From assembly GCA_033782935.1 (NCBI GenBank), contig JAWQEG010001429.1, forward strand, positions 964,001 to 1,028,000: 64,000 nt of DNA. The letters are read 5' to 3'. The DNA is from Petrolisthes cinctipes (Eukaryota; Arthropoda; Malacostraca; Decapoda; Porcellanidae). Position numbers and translations under genes: made by a program. Numbering within the stretch: the first letter of the stretch is position 1; every line of letters starts with the position of its first letter. The notes beneath the pieces are model-generated. The model was not told where the DNA came from and made no database searches. It saw only the letters and a program-made list of their open reading frames with translations. Positions 30,665 through 43,180 of the stretch are shown here, in pieces.

Positions 30665-30890
30665 ATTATTACCATAACCTGACCTAACGTAACCTAGCCT
30701 AGCCAACTCTAACCTAACAAAACCTAACTTAAACTAACTTAACCCTAACCAAACCTTACCTAACCAAACCTGATCTAACCTGCAGTAACCTACAAACAGT
30801 AACTTAACCTAACTAAACCTAACCTATCCTACAGAAATCTAACCTAACTTAACCTACAGTAACCTAAGCTAACCTAACTATTACCAGATG
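30665..30890 (+). repeat. Degenerate AACCT (arthropod telomere-type) repeats in intron 2
   Basis: About 225 bp of variants of AACCT, AACTT and AACCTAA, the complement of the TTAGG telomere repeat of arthropods. The tract is heavily mutated and fills most of the 319-bp intron 2. It is best read as an old interstitial telomere-like tract or a chance simple repeat. Confidence 0.75.
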
Positions 30891-30936
30891 AATATAATAA
30901 TGATGTAAATAATGATGTGTGTTATTATTATTTCAG

Positions 30937-31105
30937 GGAGGAGAGTGTTGGGTGGAGTTGTCAACTAACAATGATGATGAGAAGGAGAAACAAATATTGG
31001 ACCACAAGTGTCCCTACAACCTACCAGAGTTCCCACAACTTCAACTGACAGTCAAGTGTCCAGATAATGATGAACAATGTGCAACCATCAACTTCTGCAA
31101 CACCG
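30937..31105 (+). CDS. Host gene coding exon 3: module A, second half
   Basis: Acceptor TTATTTCAG, donor GTTAGT, phase 0 to 1, residues 175-230. The layout is GGECWVELS, then HKCPYNLPEF, LQLTVKCPD, QCATINFC. The W, the CP and the LTVKC blocks align with WRIQVY, QQCPRGVLGF and LEVWCWD in exon 5, and with WMRVTE, HNCSL and LTFTINC in exon 7. Confidence 0.82.
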
Positions 31106-31294
31106 GTTAGTCTAATTCATCAACTTATGTTTATATTCTTTAATTAAATTATATACTATATTAGTATTATATTAGATGTCAGACTAGGATTTTTATAGCA
31201 CTAATAATGAATGAAAAGTTATTCACAACCATCAATTAAATATCAATATAAGAGAATTAAGCATGTAACACCAAGGTAAGGGTGTTATACACTT
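31106..31294 (+). other. Intron 3, first part: AT-rich, nothing recognised
   Basis: AT-rich intron sequence with no coding, RNA or repeat signal that I can support. Confidence 0.6.
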
Positions 31295-31414
31295 GTGGTA
31301 CATTAGAGTGCCTTCATTCCTTCAAAGAATGTCAAGAAACAGCAACAGCAGGTGAACAAATACACTAATGTCCTGTTGCTTGGAATAATTTGGAGGGATC
31401 AGTTGCTCCAGTAT
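31295..31414. mobile_element. MITE-like palindromic repeat, copy M2 (intron 3)
   Basis: Arms TGGTACATTAGAGTGCCTTC and, at the other end, TTTGGAGGGATCAGTTGCTCC match the reverse orientation of copies M1, M3 and M5. The centre between the arms (about 31345-31370) is not conserved. Confidence 0.65.
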
Positions 31415-31594
31415 TACCTCCTTAAAGGAATTATTTGTAATGGGTGAATTAAGAGGCTACTAATTACACCAAACTATCCTAGGAAACAAATAATCTCAGT
31501 GATTCTAATATTCACAACATTCTCACCTTGTCTTATGGTAACCTTAAAGTTAATGATGCCTTTAAACAATTTCCAGCAACAGGCTACCATTACA

Positions 31595-31887
31595 CTCTCA
31601 CTGGTACCATAACACCCTCACTGGTACCATAACACTCTCACTGGTACCATAACACTCTCACTGGTACCATAACACCCTCACTGGTACCATAACACCCTCA
31701 CTGGTACCATAACACTCTCACTGGTACCATAACACCCTCACTGGTACCATAACACCCTCACTGGAACCATAACACTCTCACTGGTACCATAACACTCTCA
31801 CTGGTACCATAACACCCTCACTGGTACCATAACACCCTCACTGGTACCCTAACACTCTTACTGGTACCATAACACCCTCACTGGTAT
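31595..31887 (+). repeat. 20-bp minisatellite in intron 3
   Basis: About 14-15 units of CACTGGTACCATAACACYCT, differing mainly at the C/T of the last triplet. Each unit contains the palindrome GGTACC. The sequence on either side is unique AT-rich intron. Confidence 0.93.
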
Positions 31888-32303
31888 TCGAAGAAATATG
31901 ATTAATATCTTTTGAAGGTTAGGTAAACTCATCCGACAATGCCAGCTGCAATTCTTAGCATTTCTCTACATTTCACGGATTTTCTTCTCATACAGGCCTG
32001 GTATTATCCCTCTGCATTGAAAATATGATTGAATATACGTTATAGAACATCACATAAATATTGCAATAATGATAAAACTTATTAAGTTGAAATAAATAAG
32101 GCCTCTTTGGTCTGAAAACCATATTAGGCTTCCACTCCCTCCGATGCTCACTGCCATTTGACAACACAAGTTAAAATAGTTTTTATCAGTATTCATTGTA
32201 CTTTACTGAGATCACACACAGCATACTTTATACAACAAAATATACTCAAAATTATATTTTATATCTCTGGTGTAAGTTAATGCTATACCTCACAATATAT
32301 CCT

Positions 32304-32392
<89 letters not shown>

Positions 32393-32434
32393 ATTATATT
32401 ATTGTATATTATATTTATATTTATATTATATAAA

Positions 32435-32477
<43 letters not shown>

Positions 32478-32530
32478 CTGCACCATATAAAAATAAATAA
32501 AGGTAATGTGTATGTATATTTGTCAATCAG
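31888..32530 (+). repeat. Intron 3, last part, with (TA)n microsatellites
   Basis: TA runs at about 32306-32390 and 32440-32474 occur in an otherwise AT-rich stretch. The acceptor TGTCAATCAG of exon 4 follows. No gene is seen. Confidence 0.85.
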
Positions 32531-32913
32531 AGAGTGAAGCAACAGTGAAGACCCCAACACACTGTAACATGATGACTATACCACACCTAATGGGCTACAG
32601 GGAACCACTAAACCACAACCACCACTACAACAACAACAACAACAACACGATGATGATGATGATGATGAAGGAGGTGGTGCTGGAGGCGGAGATCGTCCTC
32701 ACACCTCCACCAAGCAATGAGGTGACCACTGTGAGGGTGGAGGTGGGAACACTCGACATCAACAATACTCCTGTGGGATGGATAGACTTCAGACGCTCTC
32801 CCTCTATTGGTGAGGACGATCTGTCGTTCTATTGTCTCCAGGATTATGTTGGTCGTGTGTTGACTCCCTGGAATATCACACCATCACACAACCCCATCAG
32901 TATCATACTCAAG
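32531..32913 (+). CDS. Host gene coding exon 4: module B, first half, with poly-Asn and poly-Met tracts
   Basis: Phase 1 to 0, residues 231-358, donor GTAAGC. Near the start, coding microsatellites (AAC)6 and (ATG)6 give six Asn (264-269) and six Met (271-276) after a His/Asn-rich segment. The module core [13 protein letters not shown] aligns with exon 2. NNT and NIT are possible N-glycosylation sites; one Cys (FYCLQ) lies near the end. A (TC)n tract starts 5 bp after the donor. Confidence 0.82.
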
Positions 32914-32918
32914 GTAAG

Positions 32919-32969
<51 letters not shown>
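32919..32969 (+). repeat. (TC)n microsatellite at the start of intron 4
   Basis: About 25 TC units directly after the exon 4 donor, immediately before MITE copy M3. Confidence 0.95.
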
Positions 32970-32971
<2 letters not shown>

Positions 32972-32973
<2 letters not shown>

Positions 32974-33094
32974 GGTGAATCTGGAGTAACTAATTCCTCC
33001 AAAGTATTCCAAGCAACAGGACACCAATATATTTGTTAATGTGATTCTGTTTCATGTCATACTTTGGAGGAATCAAGACACTCTAATGTACCAA
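32972..33094. mobile_element. MITE-like palindromic repeat, copy M3 (intron 4)
   Basis: The outer ends TTGGT and ACCAA are inverted, and inner arms ATTCCTCCAAAGTATTCCAA and CATACTTTGGAGGAATC pair imperfectly. Length is about 123 bp. This is the clearest uninterrupted copy for defining the ends. Confidence 0.72.
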
Positions 33095-34040
<946 letters not shown>

Positions 34041-34274
34041 AATAATAATAATAATAATAATATACGGTTTATTAATATGGCAGCCACAAGGCTGAAAATA
34101 CACAGATTGGCACATGAACATGATGATATACTACATGGAAGAAAATATAAATAGATGAATAATATAATGAGAAGTTATATGGATGAACGGACAATATGAT
34201 AATGAAAAATGTAAAAAAATGATGTATGAGGAGTTGAATTCGAAGGCTGACATATATATTGTTTCTAGATGTTA

Positions 34275-35285
34275 TTATTTTCTATTAATTATATCTACAA
34301 TTGAAGGTATGGGACTGTGCTTGTAGCGGTCGGTTCGTGCCCTTATCGGTGTGAGGATGTTGGAGTGTCGGATTTCTCGCTGTGGTGGTGGGAGGCGGGG
34401 GGGAAGCATTTCTCGGTGTCTAGGGTTGTTTAGTAGTTGTACACTGAATCCTTTTAAGATGTTAAGGTGTGTACTGTCCAGGGAGGTCATTTGTAGGATG
34501 TCTAGGGCTTCTTTGTAGGTGGTATAACGAGTGCCCAGTATGATACGACAGGCTCTTTTCTGTATCCTCTCAAGTTGTTTTTTCTGGGTGTTATTGATGG
34601 ATGGAGACCAACTTGGGGCGGCATACGTTAGCTTGGGGAGTACAAACATTTGGTAAATACCCCTCAGCTCCCACTCTGGTGTGCCTAGGGATTTGAGCCT
34701 TCTTATCATATAGAGGCGATAAGAGGCTGACTGGGTGATGGTGGTGATGTGCTGCTTCCAGTCCAATTTGCTGTATATTATTATCCCCAGGATTTTGGTT
34801 GCCTCCACAACCTGGAGTGGGTGACCTCCGAGAGTGACTGCAGGTGGTGGTACAGGTGTGGTGGATGTGTGAAAATGCATCACCACCGTCTTGTTGAGGT
34901 TGATGGTCACATTATTAACCTCGGTCCAGGACTGAAGGTTATTTAGTTGTTGTTGGAGGTGGTGATAGTTTGGTTGTGTGTTATCCACCACAACACCGAC
35001 AGTGGAATCATCCACATATTTCCACCGGTGTGGTGTGTCTGTCAGGGCATCATTTATGAGGATTAAGAAACACAAGGGTCCCATTCTCGTCCCTTGGGGC
35101 GCACCTGACTTAATCTTCTGAGGTCCTGAAACAGCACCCTGATATCTGACCACCTGCTGCCTGTCAAACAGGAAATCCGATAACCAGGCTACCAAGCCCG
35201 GATCCATCCCAATACTCAGTGCCTTATTGATGATTACATTATGATCTACTAAGTCAAAAGCTTTTTTGAAGTCAATGAACGCCAA
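34275..35285 (-). pseudogene. LINE D ORF2, RT part
   Basis: 336 codons covering RT from AFIDFKKAFDLVDH through GAPQGTRMGP and the catalytic KYVDDST, to the C-terminal region (QKRACRIILGTRYTTY). The active-site aspartates are kept. The frame differs from that of the upstream half, so one or more indels lie between 35285 and 35582. Confidence 0.82.
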
Positions 35286-35581
35286 TGCAACTGAGGTTTT
35301 TCTAATTTCGATGTTCTTATATATGAAATCTAGGAGGCTAATGGGACAGTGTGTGGTGGATGATTATTTCATATTGCCAAACTGTTGGTGATCAATGGCA
35401 TTTGCAATGCTGGCTGAGGCCCAGTTGAAGACAAAGCTTTCACACAGCAGACTAGGGAGGGGTGTTATTGCAATTGGTCTTAGTTGATCGAATGACTGGG
35501 GGTTGGAAACTTTGGGGATTGGTGTTACATATGCTGTTTTCCAATCTGAAGGAACTCTACACTGGCTTATGGATGCATTGA

Positions 35582-37183
35582 TTATGGAACAAAGGGGGGT
35601 GGCAAGTTCAACAGCAAATTCTTTATATAATTTAATGGGGAGGTCAAGAGGGGTGGTGGAGCGTTTAAGTTTAAAGCTTGAGAGCTTATTGGCAACCTCA
35701 TGTGGATGTAGGCTACTCGTGATGGCTGGGAGGAGGGGAGGTAGGCAGGTAGTTGGGATGGGTTGAGCTCAGGTAATCTCTGACAGATAGCGGCAAAGTG
35801 ATCATTAATCAGGTTTACTGCTTCATCACTGGTGTGTCCCCTGGTACATGAGAAGGGGGCTGAAGTGTGATTTCCCATACCACATACATCCTTGACCTTC
35901 CTATACCACTGGCTGATGTTTGTTTGTTTCAGTTGTTGTAATTAGTTAGGATAATGCCTGAGTTTAGCCATCTTTATCTCTCTTATGACTTTATTTCGCA
36001 GTAGATTGAACCGGTCCTTGTTGGTGTAGAAGGCTCTCCTCCGTTGTTCAATAAGGCATTTAATTCTTGGGGTCATCCAAGGCATGTCAGACTGGTGGAT
36101 TGTCGTCATCTTTTCTGGGAAAAAGTACTGATAAGCTTGTGTGATGGTGGCTAAATAGTTTACCCACTTGGTGTTTACATCACTGACAGTTAACACTTCT
36201 GTCCATTGGTAACGTACCAACCATTGACCAAACTGTCTCATTAATGAGTCCGGTATAGGCCTGTACTTCCTGGAGGTGGATGGTTCAGGGTGAGGGATGG
36301 TAGTGGTTGGGGCCCACAGAATGGAGAGATGATTACTCATCCCCACGGGTGGAAGTGGCTGCGGGGGAAGATACTGGTCTGATAGGTCAGTGATAATCCT
36401 GTCTAAGACACTCTGGTTGTGGGTAGGGAAGTCAACAATTTGTGTGAGGGACAGTTCGTCTTCAAATATGGTGGTGTCAATTTCGTTGAAGTCCCCACAG
36501 ATAACAATTTTTGCTGACTGATACCTGGTGCGTAATACATCACAAGTGTTCGTGATGTGATCAATCAGCACTGCCTGAGACGGTGCACGTGGTGGATGGT
36601 AGACCAGGCAATAAATAATGGAGGCTGTGAGTCGAGGGTGGGAGGGAGGTGTTAATCTCACCCACAAGACTTCAACTCCCTCAGGAATATCCACATTGAG
36701 GTGTTGGGGGCGGTATTTGTCCTGAGCAAATAAGGCTACACCGCCGCCTCTTTTGTCTTTTCTGAGATGGTGAAACAGGGTAAAATTTTGAATATGACAC
36801 AGTTCAGGAATTACTTGCCAGGCTTCGGTGATACACACAACATCAGCACCAATAGATTTTACTGTAGACACTAATTCGTCCACCTTATTGTTCAACGATG
36901 TCACATTTGATAAAAATAATGTGAGCAGAGCAAACCACAGGCGAGGTACACAGATGAGGTTTCGTGGTTTCACTGTCGCAGCCTTCTTCTGTTTGTTGGT
37001 CGTGGTAATCACTTGGATTGGTCGGTGTTTGTTCCTACCTGCCTTGCAACCCCTGCCGTGATAAAGGCCGAGGATTTTTAGGTGGGTTATAACATCACCA
37101 GGCGGGTAAGTAGATCCTCGTTTAAGTTGGAACAAAGCAGCATGGGAATAACGAAGTGTGACCATTGTGTTTGTAATAATCAC
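35582..37183 (-). pseudogene. LINE D ORF2, endonuclease part and linker
   Basis: One frame runs through the endonuclease (FLSNVTSLNNKVDEL, CITEAWQ, RGGGVALF, ICGDFNEID, SNHLSILW) and continues after a TAA at 35942 into the pre-RT linker (HTSDEAVNLINDHFAAI). The SNH in place of the usual SDH may be clade-typical. The N-terminal residues before about 37060 show no recognised domain. Confidence 0.78.
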
Positions 37184-37256
37184 TGTCTTTACTCTCCACT
37201 TGTAGAATAAGTGTGTGTATGTGTGTGTGAAACTAATGGTGTTGATGGTATTACAG

Positions 37257-37428
37257 ATTACAGAGTGGAGGATACAGGTATATCAAGAGCAGGAAGGGAA
37301 TCAACAAAGTCTTGTAGCTGACCAACAGTGTCCCCGAGGTGTGCTTGGCTTCCCTTACAACAAGCTGGAGGTGTGGTGTTGGGACGGTAATAAATGTGGT
37401 CAAGTGTTATCACCTCCTACCATAACAG
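37257..37428 (+). CDS. Host gene coding exon 5: module B, second half
   Basis: Acceptor GGTATTACAG, donor GTCAGT, phase 0 to 1, residues 359-415. ITEWRIQVYQ, QQCPRGVLGFPY, LEVWCWDGNKCG align with exon 3. Length 57 codons, against 56 in exon 3 and 61 in exon 7, supports a shared ancestral exon. Confidence 0.82.
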
Positions 37429-37475
37429 GTCAGTAACACCAATATACAACTATACATACATCTATCTCTTTACAC

Positions 37476-37480
<5 letters not shown>

Positions 37481-37540
<60 letters not shown>

Positions 37541-37566
37541 AAAGAAATAAGGTGGAAAATGAAGGC

Positions 37567-37647
<81 letters not shown>

Positions 37648-37671
37648 AGAAAGAAGGTGGAAAATGAAGGC

Positions 37672-37714
<43 letters not shown>

Positions 37715-37746
37715 GGAAAAGAAGGCATGAAAGAGAGAGAGAGAGT
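37481..37746 (+). repeat. (GA)n composite repeat in intron 5
   Basis: Three long GA runs are separated by a recurring linker of the type GGTGGAAAATGAAGGCATGA. The tract ends at the 3' end of LINE C. Confidence 0.93.
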
Positions 37747-37888
37747 TACAAGGAGTTACAAGGAAAAGAAGTACCCTAGGGGACCTTACGATCCATACAA
37801 AGAGGGTACCTGTGGGTTTAGTTGCGCAAGTAGGCGACCGTCCTCGAATGTATCATGTGAAACCATCAAGGAACACTCGCACAACGGC

Positions 37889-40700
37889 TTAAACACCTAG
37901 ACGGTGATTTAAGACTTTGTCTAATCTGGACTTGAACTGATCCACAGAGTTGCTGTTGACTACATCAGCAGGAAGCGCGTTCCAAGTACCGCAGATGCTG
38001 TATGTAAAGAATTTACCACACAGATCACGGTTGTATCGCTTCAGTTCAAGTTTGTAGCCATGATTCCTGGTTGTGCCCTCACTGAGTTGGAAAATGTCCT
38101 TGTAGTCTACATTGTCAAAGCCTCGTAGTATTTTAAACACTTCGATAAGCTGACCACGCAGTCTCTGGGTTTCCAAAGAGAACAGGTCGAGTTCTACCAA
38201 CCGATCTTTATAGCTCTTGTGTCTACGAGAGGGTATAAGTTTGGTTGCCCTGGCTTGCACTCGTTCCAATCTCGCAATATCCTTTTGGTAAGAAGGACTC
38301 CAAAACTGGACTACATACTCCAGGTGCGGTCGGACAAGGGAATTGTACAGACAAAGTACTATCTCCTTGTTCCGGTATCCAAACTGTCGCTTTATGTACC
38401 CTAACATCCTTTGGGCTTTCTTCTCCACCTCAATACACTGCTTTGAGAACTTGAGGTCGCTGGTGATAGTTACACCCAAGTCTTTCTCAGTATCAGTGCT
38501 TACGAGAGCATTGCCCTTAAGGTTATACTCAGTTCGGGGGTTTCTGTGGCCTATATGCATAACTTTGCATTTGTTCACGTTAAATGGCATTTGCCACGTG
38601 TCAGACCACTCCCCGATCTTCCTAAGATCTTCTTGTAAGCGGGTAGTATTTCCTTCTTTCGCGACATTCATAGCAAGCTTAGTATCATCGGCGAATTTGG
38701 AAATCTTGGCAACCATGTCACCATCCACGTCATTAACATAGATGATAAACAGTAGTGGTCCCAGAACAGAACCTTGGGGAACATCGCTAGTAACGGGCAC
38801 CCACTCTGAAGCCTGTCCATTCACTACCACCCACTGCCGTCTGTCACTTAGCCAGTTCTCTATCCAATTTGCCACATTTCCGTCTATGCCCAGTGCACGC
38901 ACTTTCTGAAGGAGGCGGTGGTGGGGTACCTTATCAAAGGCTTTCTGAAAGTCTAAGTAGACAACATCGACCGCTTTATCCCGATCATGCTCACTGAAAA
39001 CAAAATGGAAGAATTCCACCAGATTTGTGAGGCATGACCGGTGCTGCCGGAACCCATGCTGGGAACCCCTCAGTAGCAAATTTGATTCTAAGTGTGCTGT
39101 TATTTTGTCCACCATGATGCTCTCCATGAGTTTACAGACTATCGAGGTTAAACTGATGGGTCTATAGTTTGACGGTTGGCTAGCATCTCCATTCTTGAAG
39201 ATAGGAGTCACCTCTGCCTCACGCCAGTCTCTAGAAACGCATCCAGTCTGGATTACCCTGTTGAAGACCATGCACAGGTGCCATGATACTTAACCATGCA
39301 CTTCTTTCAACACTCTAGGTAAGAACCCATCCGGACCGGGGGACTTGTTTGCTTTTAATTCAATTATTTTTCTCTCGATTTCTTCTTGGGTGAAGACCAT
39401 TGACTCCAACTTCTCACTGAAGGAGTCCAAAGGTTCGGGAATGGGACCACTCTCCTCAGAGAACACTGAAGAGAAGTACTCATTTAAGAGGTTAGCATTT
39501 TCTGCATCAGAATGCATCAATGCTCCATCCTCATTCACCAAGGGACCGATCCTGCGTCGGAGTGGTTTACGGCCATTCACATAACTGAAAAACTCCTTGG
39601 GGTTCTCTTTGCAGAGTCTAGCCACACGGACCTCCTCAGCACGCTTAGCCGCCCTTATTTTGGACTTCACGTTTCGATTCAGTCTTCTATGACCGTCAAA
39701 GTCCCCAGATGTCTTCGCTCAACGATACGCAGTTCTCCTCTCCCTTAGTAGGTTACAGATTTCCCGATTAAACCACTTAGGTTGAATGAACTTCTGACCT
39801 GTTCCATTCAGAGGAATAAAGCGCGACTGAAGTTCCATGAAGGAAGACAAGAATGACCTCCACAGATCATCAGCACTCTCTCCCTCCTCTAGTTCCATTT
39901 CAGCAACTCTTTCACGAAGACCTGCAAAGTTCGCTCTCCCCATGTCTAATTTTCTATGCACCGGGGTCACGGTCTCCATATTAGGGACCTTAACTGAAAA
40001 TCATATAAGCTTGTGGTCGCTTCCGCCTATTTCTTCGTTTACAGAGAGGTCTTGAATGATGTCATCCTCGGAGGTGAGGATCAAGTCGAGTATGTTAGCA
40101 CCTCTTGTTGGCTCCCTTACCCATTGAGTGAGGAATTCATCATTTACAAACTCCAAGAGTGGTGTGTTCTCGGCAGAGGGCTCTCTGGTTTCCTAGTCAA
40201 CATGTGTGTTGAAGTTTCCCATAAGGATGCACACCCTGCCGTCCACTAGTTCACCCAGCAACTGGTATAGGTCCCTTTCCATCTCATTGAGTTGTCCAGG
40301 GGGTCTATAAAGCAGCAGGGTTCTGTATTTTGCAGTGCCTATTTCTAGGTCAACTCCAAGGAGCTCGTGGTTCGATGTGATGCTGCAAGTCATCGATTTG
40401 ATAGAGTTCTTTACATACAACAGGACACCACCACCCCCTCTGTCCTCTCTATCTTTGTAGAAGAGTTGGTAGCCTGGAATCACGAATTCCCCTTCAAGAT
40501 CTCTGTCTGAGGTTCTCAACCATGACTCGGTTATGGCCACCATCTCGGGTTCCTCTGTCGCAACGAGGGCCCGCAGTTCCAAAAACTTGTTTTGGATGGA
40601 CCTGGCATTGAACAATAGAATCTTCAGGGAACCTCTAACTGCAGGGCTCCCTATACTCTTCCGTTTCCCGGTTTGGTCATTGTCTTGGTAGAGCTGGGGA
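37889..40700 (-). pseudogene. LINE C ORF2: endonuclease-RT with three stops
   Basis: A single reading frame covers endonuclease (FNARSIQNK, TESWLR, RGGGGVLLYV) and RT (YLDFQKAFDKVPHH, DVPQGSVLGP, SKFADDTKLA) to the C-terminus. Stops interrupt it at about 39290, 39719 and 40193. In the endonuclease the GDFN motif reads GNFN, a loss of the catalytic aspartate, and the stop right after NTHVD probably replaced a Trp. The RT FADD is intact. Confidence 0.85.
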
Positions 40701-40779
40701 TATCCTTTTTCAGGATCTCAGCGAATGTCTTCTCTGGGGTCACTCTAGCATCGCGACGAGGGCTCTCCTCCACGCTCGG

Positions 40780-41927
40780 TCAAGTGCTCCTGAGACATCG
40801 TCGGACGGCGTCTTCCATTAATTTGGAAAGCACTTCTTTCCCCTTTGGTGAGAGATGTGTGCCATCCCTTTGGTAGAGGTCATCTCTACCAAAGAGTGAG
40901 GTGTAGGGGTCCACAAAGAACACCCCCTCGGCAGTACACAAATCAGCCAGGCGCTGATTTACTGCAATGTTCTTTGACAGAGCAGTCCCTAAAGGGCCTC
41001 TCCTTGGGAGCATGCCAACAACTAACCTTCTGCAGGTTTTTAACCCACAGTCATCTACTGCACCGAGCACATCCGAGAGGACTCCTTCGGTCATGCCTAC
41101 TCTACCATTTTTCAGGTAGATGTCATTACCACTCACCATGAGTGCAATGACAGCAGATCTGGACGTTTGGATCCTCTCAGCTTCCTTTCGGAGGTCAGCA
41201 TTGCCACAACCTGGCAAACAATTCACCTTCACAGAAGTGTGAAGGCGATCTGCCATTAGTGGTTGCAGCCCTCGTGCCTGGGAATCACCTACAATGTGTA
41301 TATCCACAGGCCTCTCCTTGGTAGAAGCACGAGATGCCTTGTGAGGAACCCGAGAGTGTTTTGAATTCCTGCCGGGCTCATCACTTCCTCCAGGTTGCTT
41401 CTTCTTTGTCTTCTTTTCCTTCTTTATCTTCTTTTCCTTCTTATTTGATTCCTCACTTTCCTCTAATCTCTCCTCAACTGTCTTCTTGGGTTTTTTTCTC
41501 CCTTCTCCATATTCCCCTCCTCTTTTCCATCACACTTTTCTGCAGTCTCATTTCCATTTCGCTTTTCTGCAGTCTCTTTTCCCTCTTCATTGTTGTTGTT
41601 CTTCTTCTTGTTGTTCTTCTTCTTGTTCTTCTTCATCTTGTTCTTTACCGCCGTGGTGGAGCTCTCCGGTGAAGAAGCTCCTTGGACTGCCTTGTCTCTC
41701 ACATGGCAGTCACACCTCTGTGAGTCCATTCGGAGAACTTCCTCCTTTAGGGAGTTGTTCTCCTTCGTGAGCAGTGAGATGTGCTTCATCAACCTCTCCT
41801 CGAGTTTGCAAAAGTCGCAGACACTCGAGGAGTCTAGGTCACTCGCACTCCTCCCGCTGAAGTCCTCACACCAACGGTACACCTTGCATGTAGTACATGT
41901 AAATTTTCTTGCTGATGGACCAGTCAT
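40780..41927 (-). pseudogene. LINE C ORF1: zinc/coiled-coil and SGNH esterase domains, one frameshift
   Basis: The N-terminal part (41927 to about 41490) has paired CxxC motifs (CTTC and CDFC), a coiled coil (ISLLTKENNSLKEEV) and a Lys/Asn-rich stretch. The frame then shifts within the A-run (minus strand) at about 41491-41497. The second frame continues through KKPKKTVEERL into an SGNH hydrolase domain with block I GDSQ (nucleophile Ser), SGND, and DGTHLS carrying the Asp-His pair. ORF1 esterases of this group are thought to act in RNP-membrane handling; that role is general knowledge, not shown here. Confidence 0.83.
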
Positions 41928-41939
41928 CTCTCTCTAATT

Positions 41940-42758
41940 CAATTTAAGACCAATAATACAAAAGAAAAAGTAATGTGATTTGGTCTCGCATAAGTCTCAT
42001 CCACCTACTTCCAGAAGGTTTTCAGTCGTTCGGCCAACAGAAACCCTTATGAGCCAAGCACACCAACCCTAAGGTCTCCTCTGGGCCGGACGGCCCCAAT
42101 CGGGCCGCAGCTCCCAGCTGAGCAGCACAAGAGTCCTAAGTAAATGGGACTCTGATTTTTCGACAGGGGTGCTTGAAGTGTAACCGTCGTCCTACTAATC
42201 CCTACTAATCCTCCATCCGTGGCCAAACTTAAAGCAAATAGTAAAACTAAATGCCCACGACTTAATCCGAGATCTTTACTGGCCTGGCAGCCAGCGAGGC
42301 ACGAAAGCTCTCTCACCAAAGAGCAGTCGAGCCTTTAGGCACCTAAGAACAGTCACAGGGAGCTGGTCAGGCTTATTAATCTAAGAGAATACCTACAGGG
42401 GTCCGGAGGCATCTCCATTACTCGTACCCCACACACCTGAGATCCCTTCAATCTCAGCCCTTTCGAAACCTGTGAGCGTTAAAAGGCGTTGTTTTAGGAG
42501 GTTCCAAAGCCTCCCTTCTCACACGGCATAAGGTAGCTGGTGAGGTCCTTAACAATAAAAACTTATATCGAAAGTGATGAAGTGATGCTAGGAGATACAC
42601 CGAGAAGGGAAATGTGAAAATTTGACAACTCTTAGTCAGGATCCTAATAACGCCACCTTTCTGGCATGGGTAACCCTACTGGACTAAATGTCCCCCAGCA
42701 TAGCTAGCAAAATTCAAACAGATCACACAAGCTCTCTCACCGACGGCAAGGTGGTTGT

Positions 42759-42830
<72 letters not shown>
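41940..42830 (-). other. 5' UTR of LINE C and adjoining (GA)n
   Basis: Unlike the intron around it, 41940-42750 is balanced in base composition and has no ORF with family features. It lies where the LINE 5' UTR is expected. A pure GA tract occupies 42762-42822. Confidence 0.6.
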
Positions 42831-43068
42831 GGGTTAAAAGAAGATAAATTACTAAAGTAAGTGTAGTTTAAAAATAATTGTTTTATCATAGTAGCCCATA
42901 TAAAATATTGCTTGTTAATCGTTTTCTATAACAAAGTCACCAGAGAAAACGATAAAAGCACTAACTATTATCTTATTTATTGTTATTGCTATCTGTCCCT
43001 CTTTTCTTTCTATTTCCTTTGTTCTTGCTATCCTACCTCTCTATCACCATTCACTAATTCCTACAAGG

Positions 43069-43110
<42 letters not shown>

Positions 43111-43180
43111 GATAAGGAAGGGTAGAGAAGGAGGTTATGAAGGTGAACACAACACTATCATTTTGTTGCCTCACCTTCAG
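42831..43180 (+). other. Intron 5, last part: AT-rich with short (TC)n
   Basis: Unique AT-rich intron with a (TC)n tract at about 43070-43105. The acceptor TCACCTTCAG of exon 6 ends it. Confidence 0.75.

Larger units (their letters stand above)
34041..37200 (-). mobile_element. LINE D: Crack/Rex-like non-LTR element in intron 4 (antisense)
   Basis: Endonuclease and RT remains on the minus strand, a 3' UTR at about 34060-34274, and a 3' tail of ATT triplets (34038-34062). It fills most of intron 4 and ends about 60 bp before the exon 5 acceptor. The element is broken by a stop and at least one frameshift. The clade assignment rests on the look of the RT (GAPQGTRMGPLCF, KYVDDST) and is tentative. 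Confidence 0.8.
37747..42750 (-). mobile_element. LINE C: L2/CR1-like element with esterase ORF1, in intron 5 (antisense)
   Basis: About 5 kb with long GC-richer 5' UTR (about 41940-42750), ORF1 (zinc/coiled coil/esterase), ORF2 (endonuclease-RT), 3' UTR (37747-37888) and a short repeated 3' tail (ACAAGGAGTT-like, about 37747-37765). A (GA)n tract follows its 5' end. Both ORFs are damaged by a few stops and one frameshift. An esterase in ORF1 is known from the CR1/L2 group, which agrees with the RT sequence. Confidence 0.85.
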
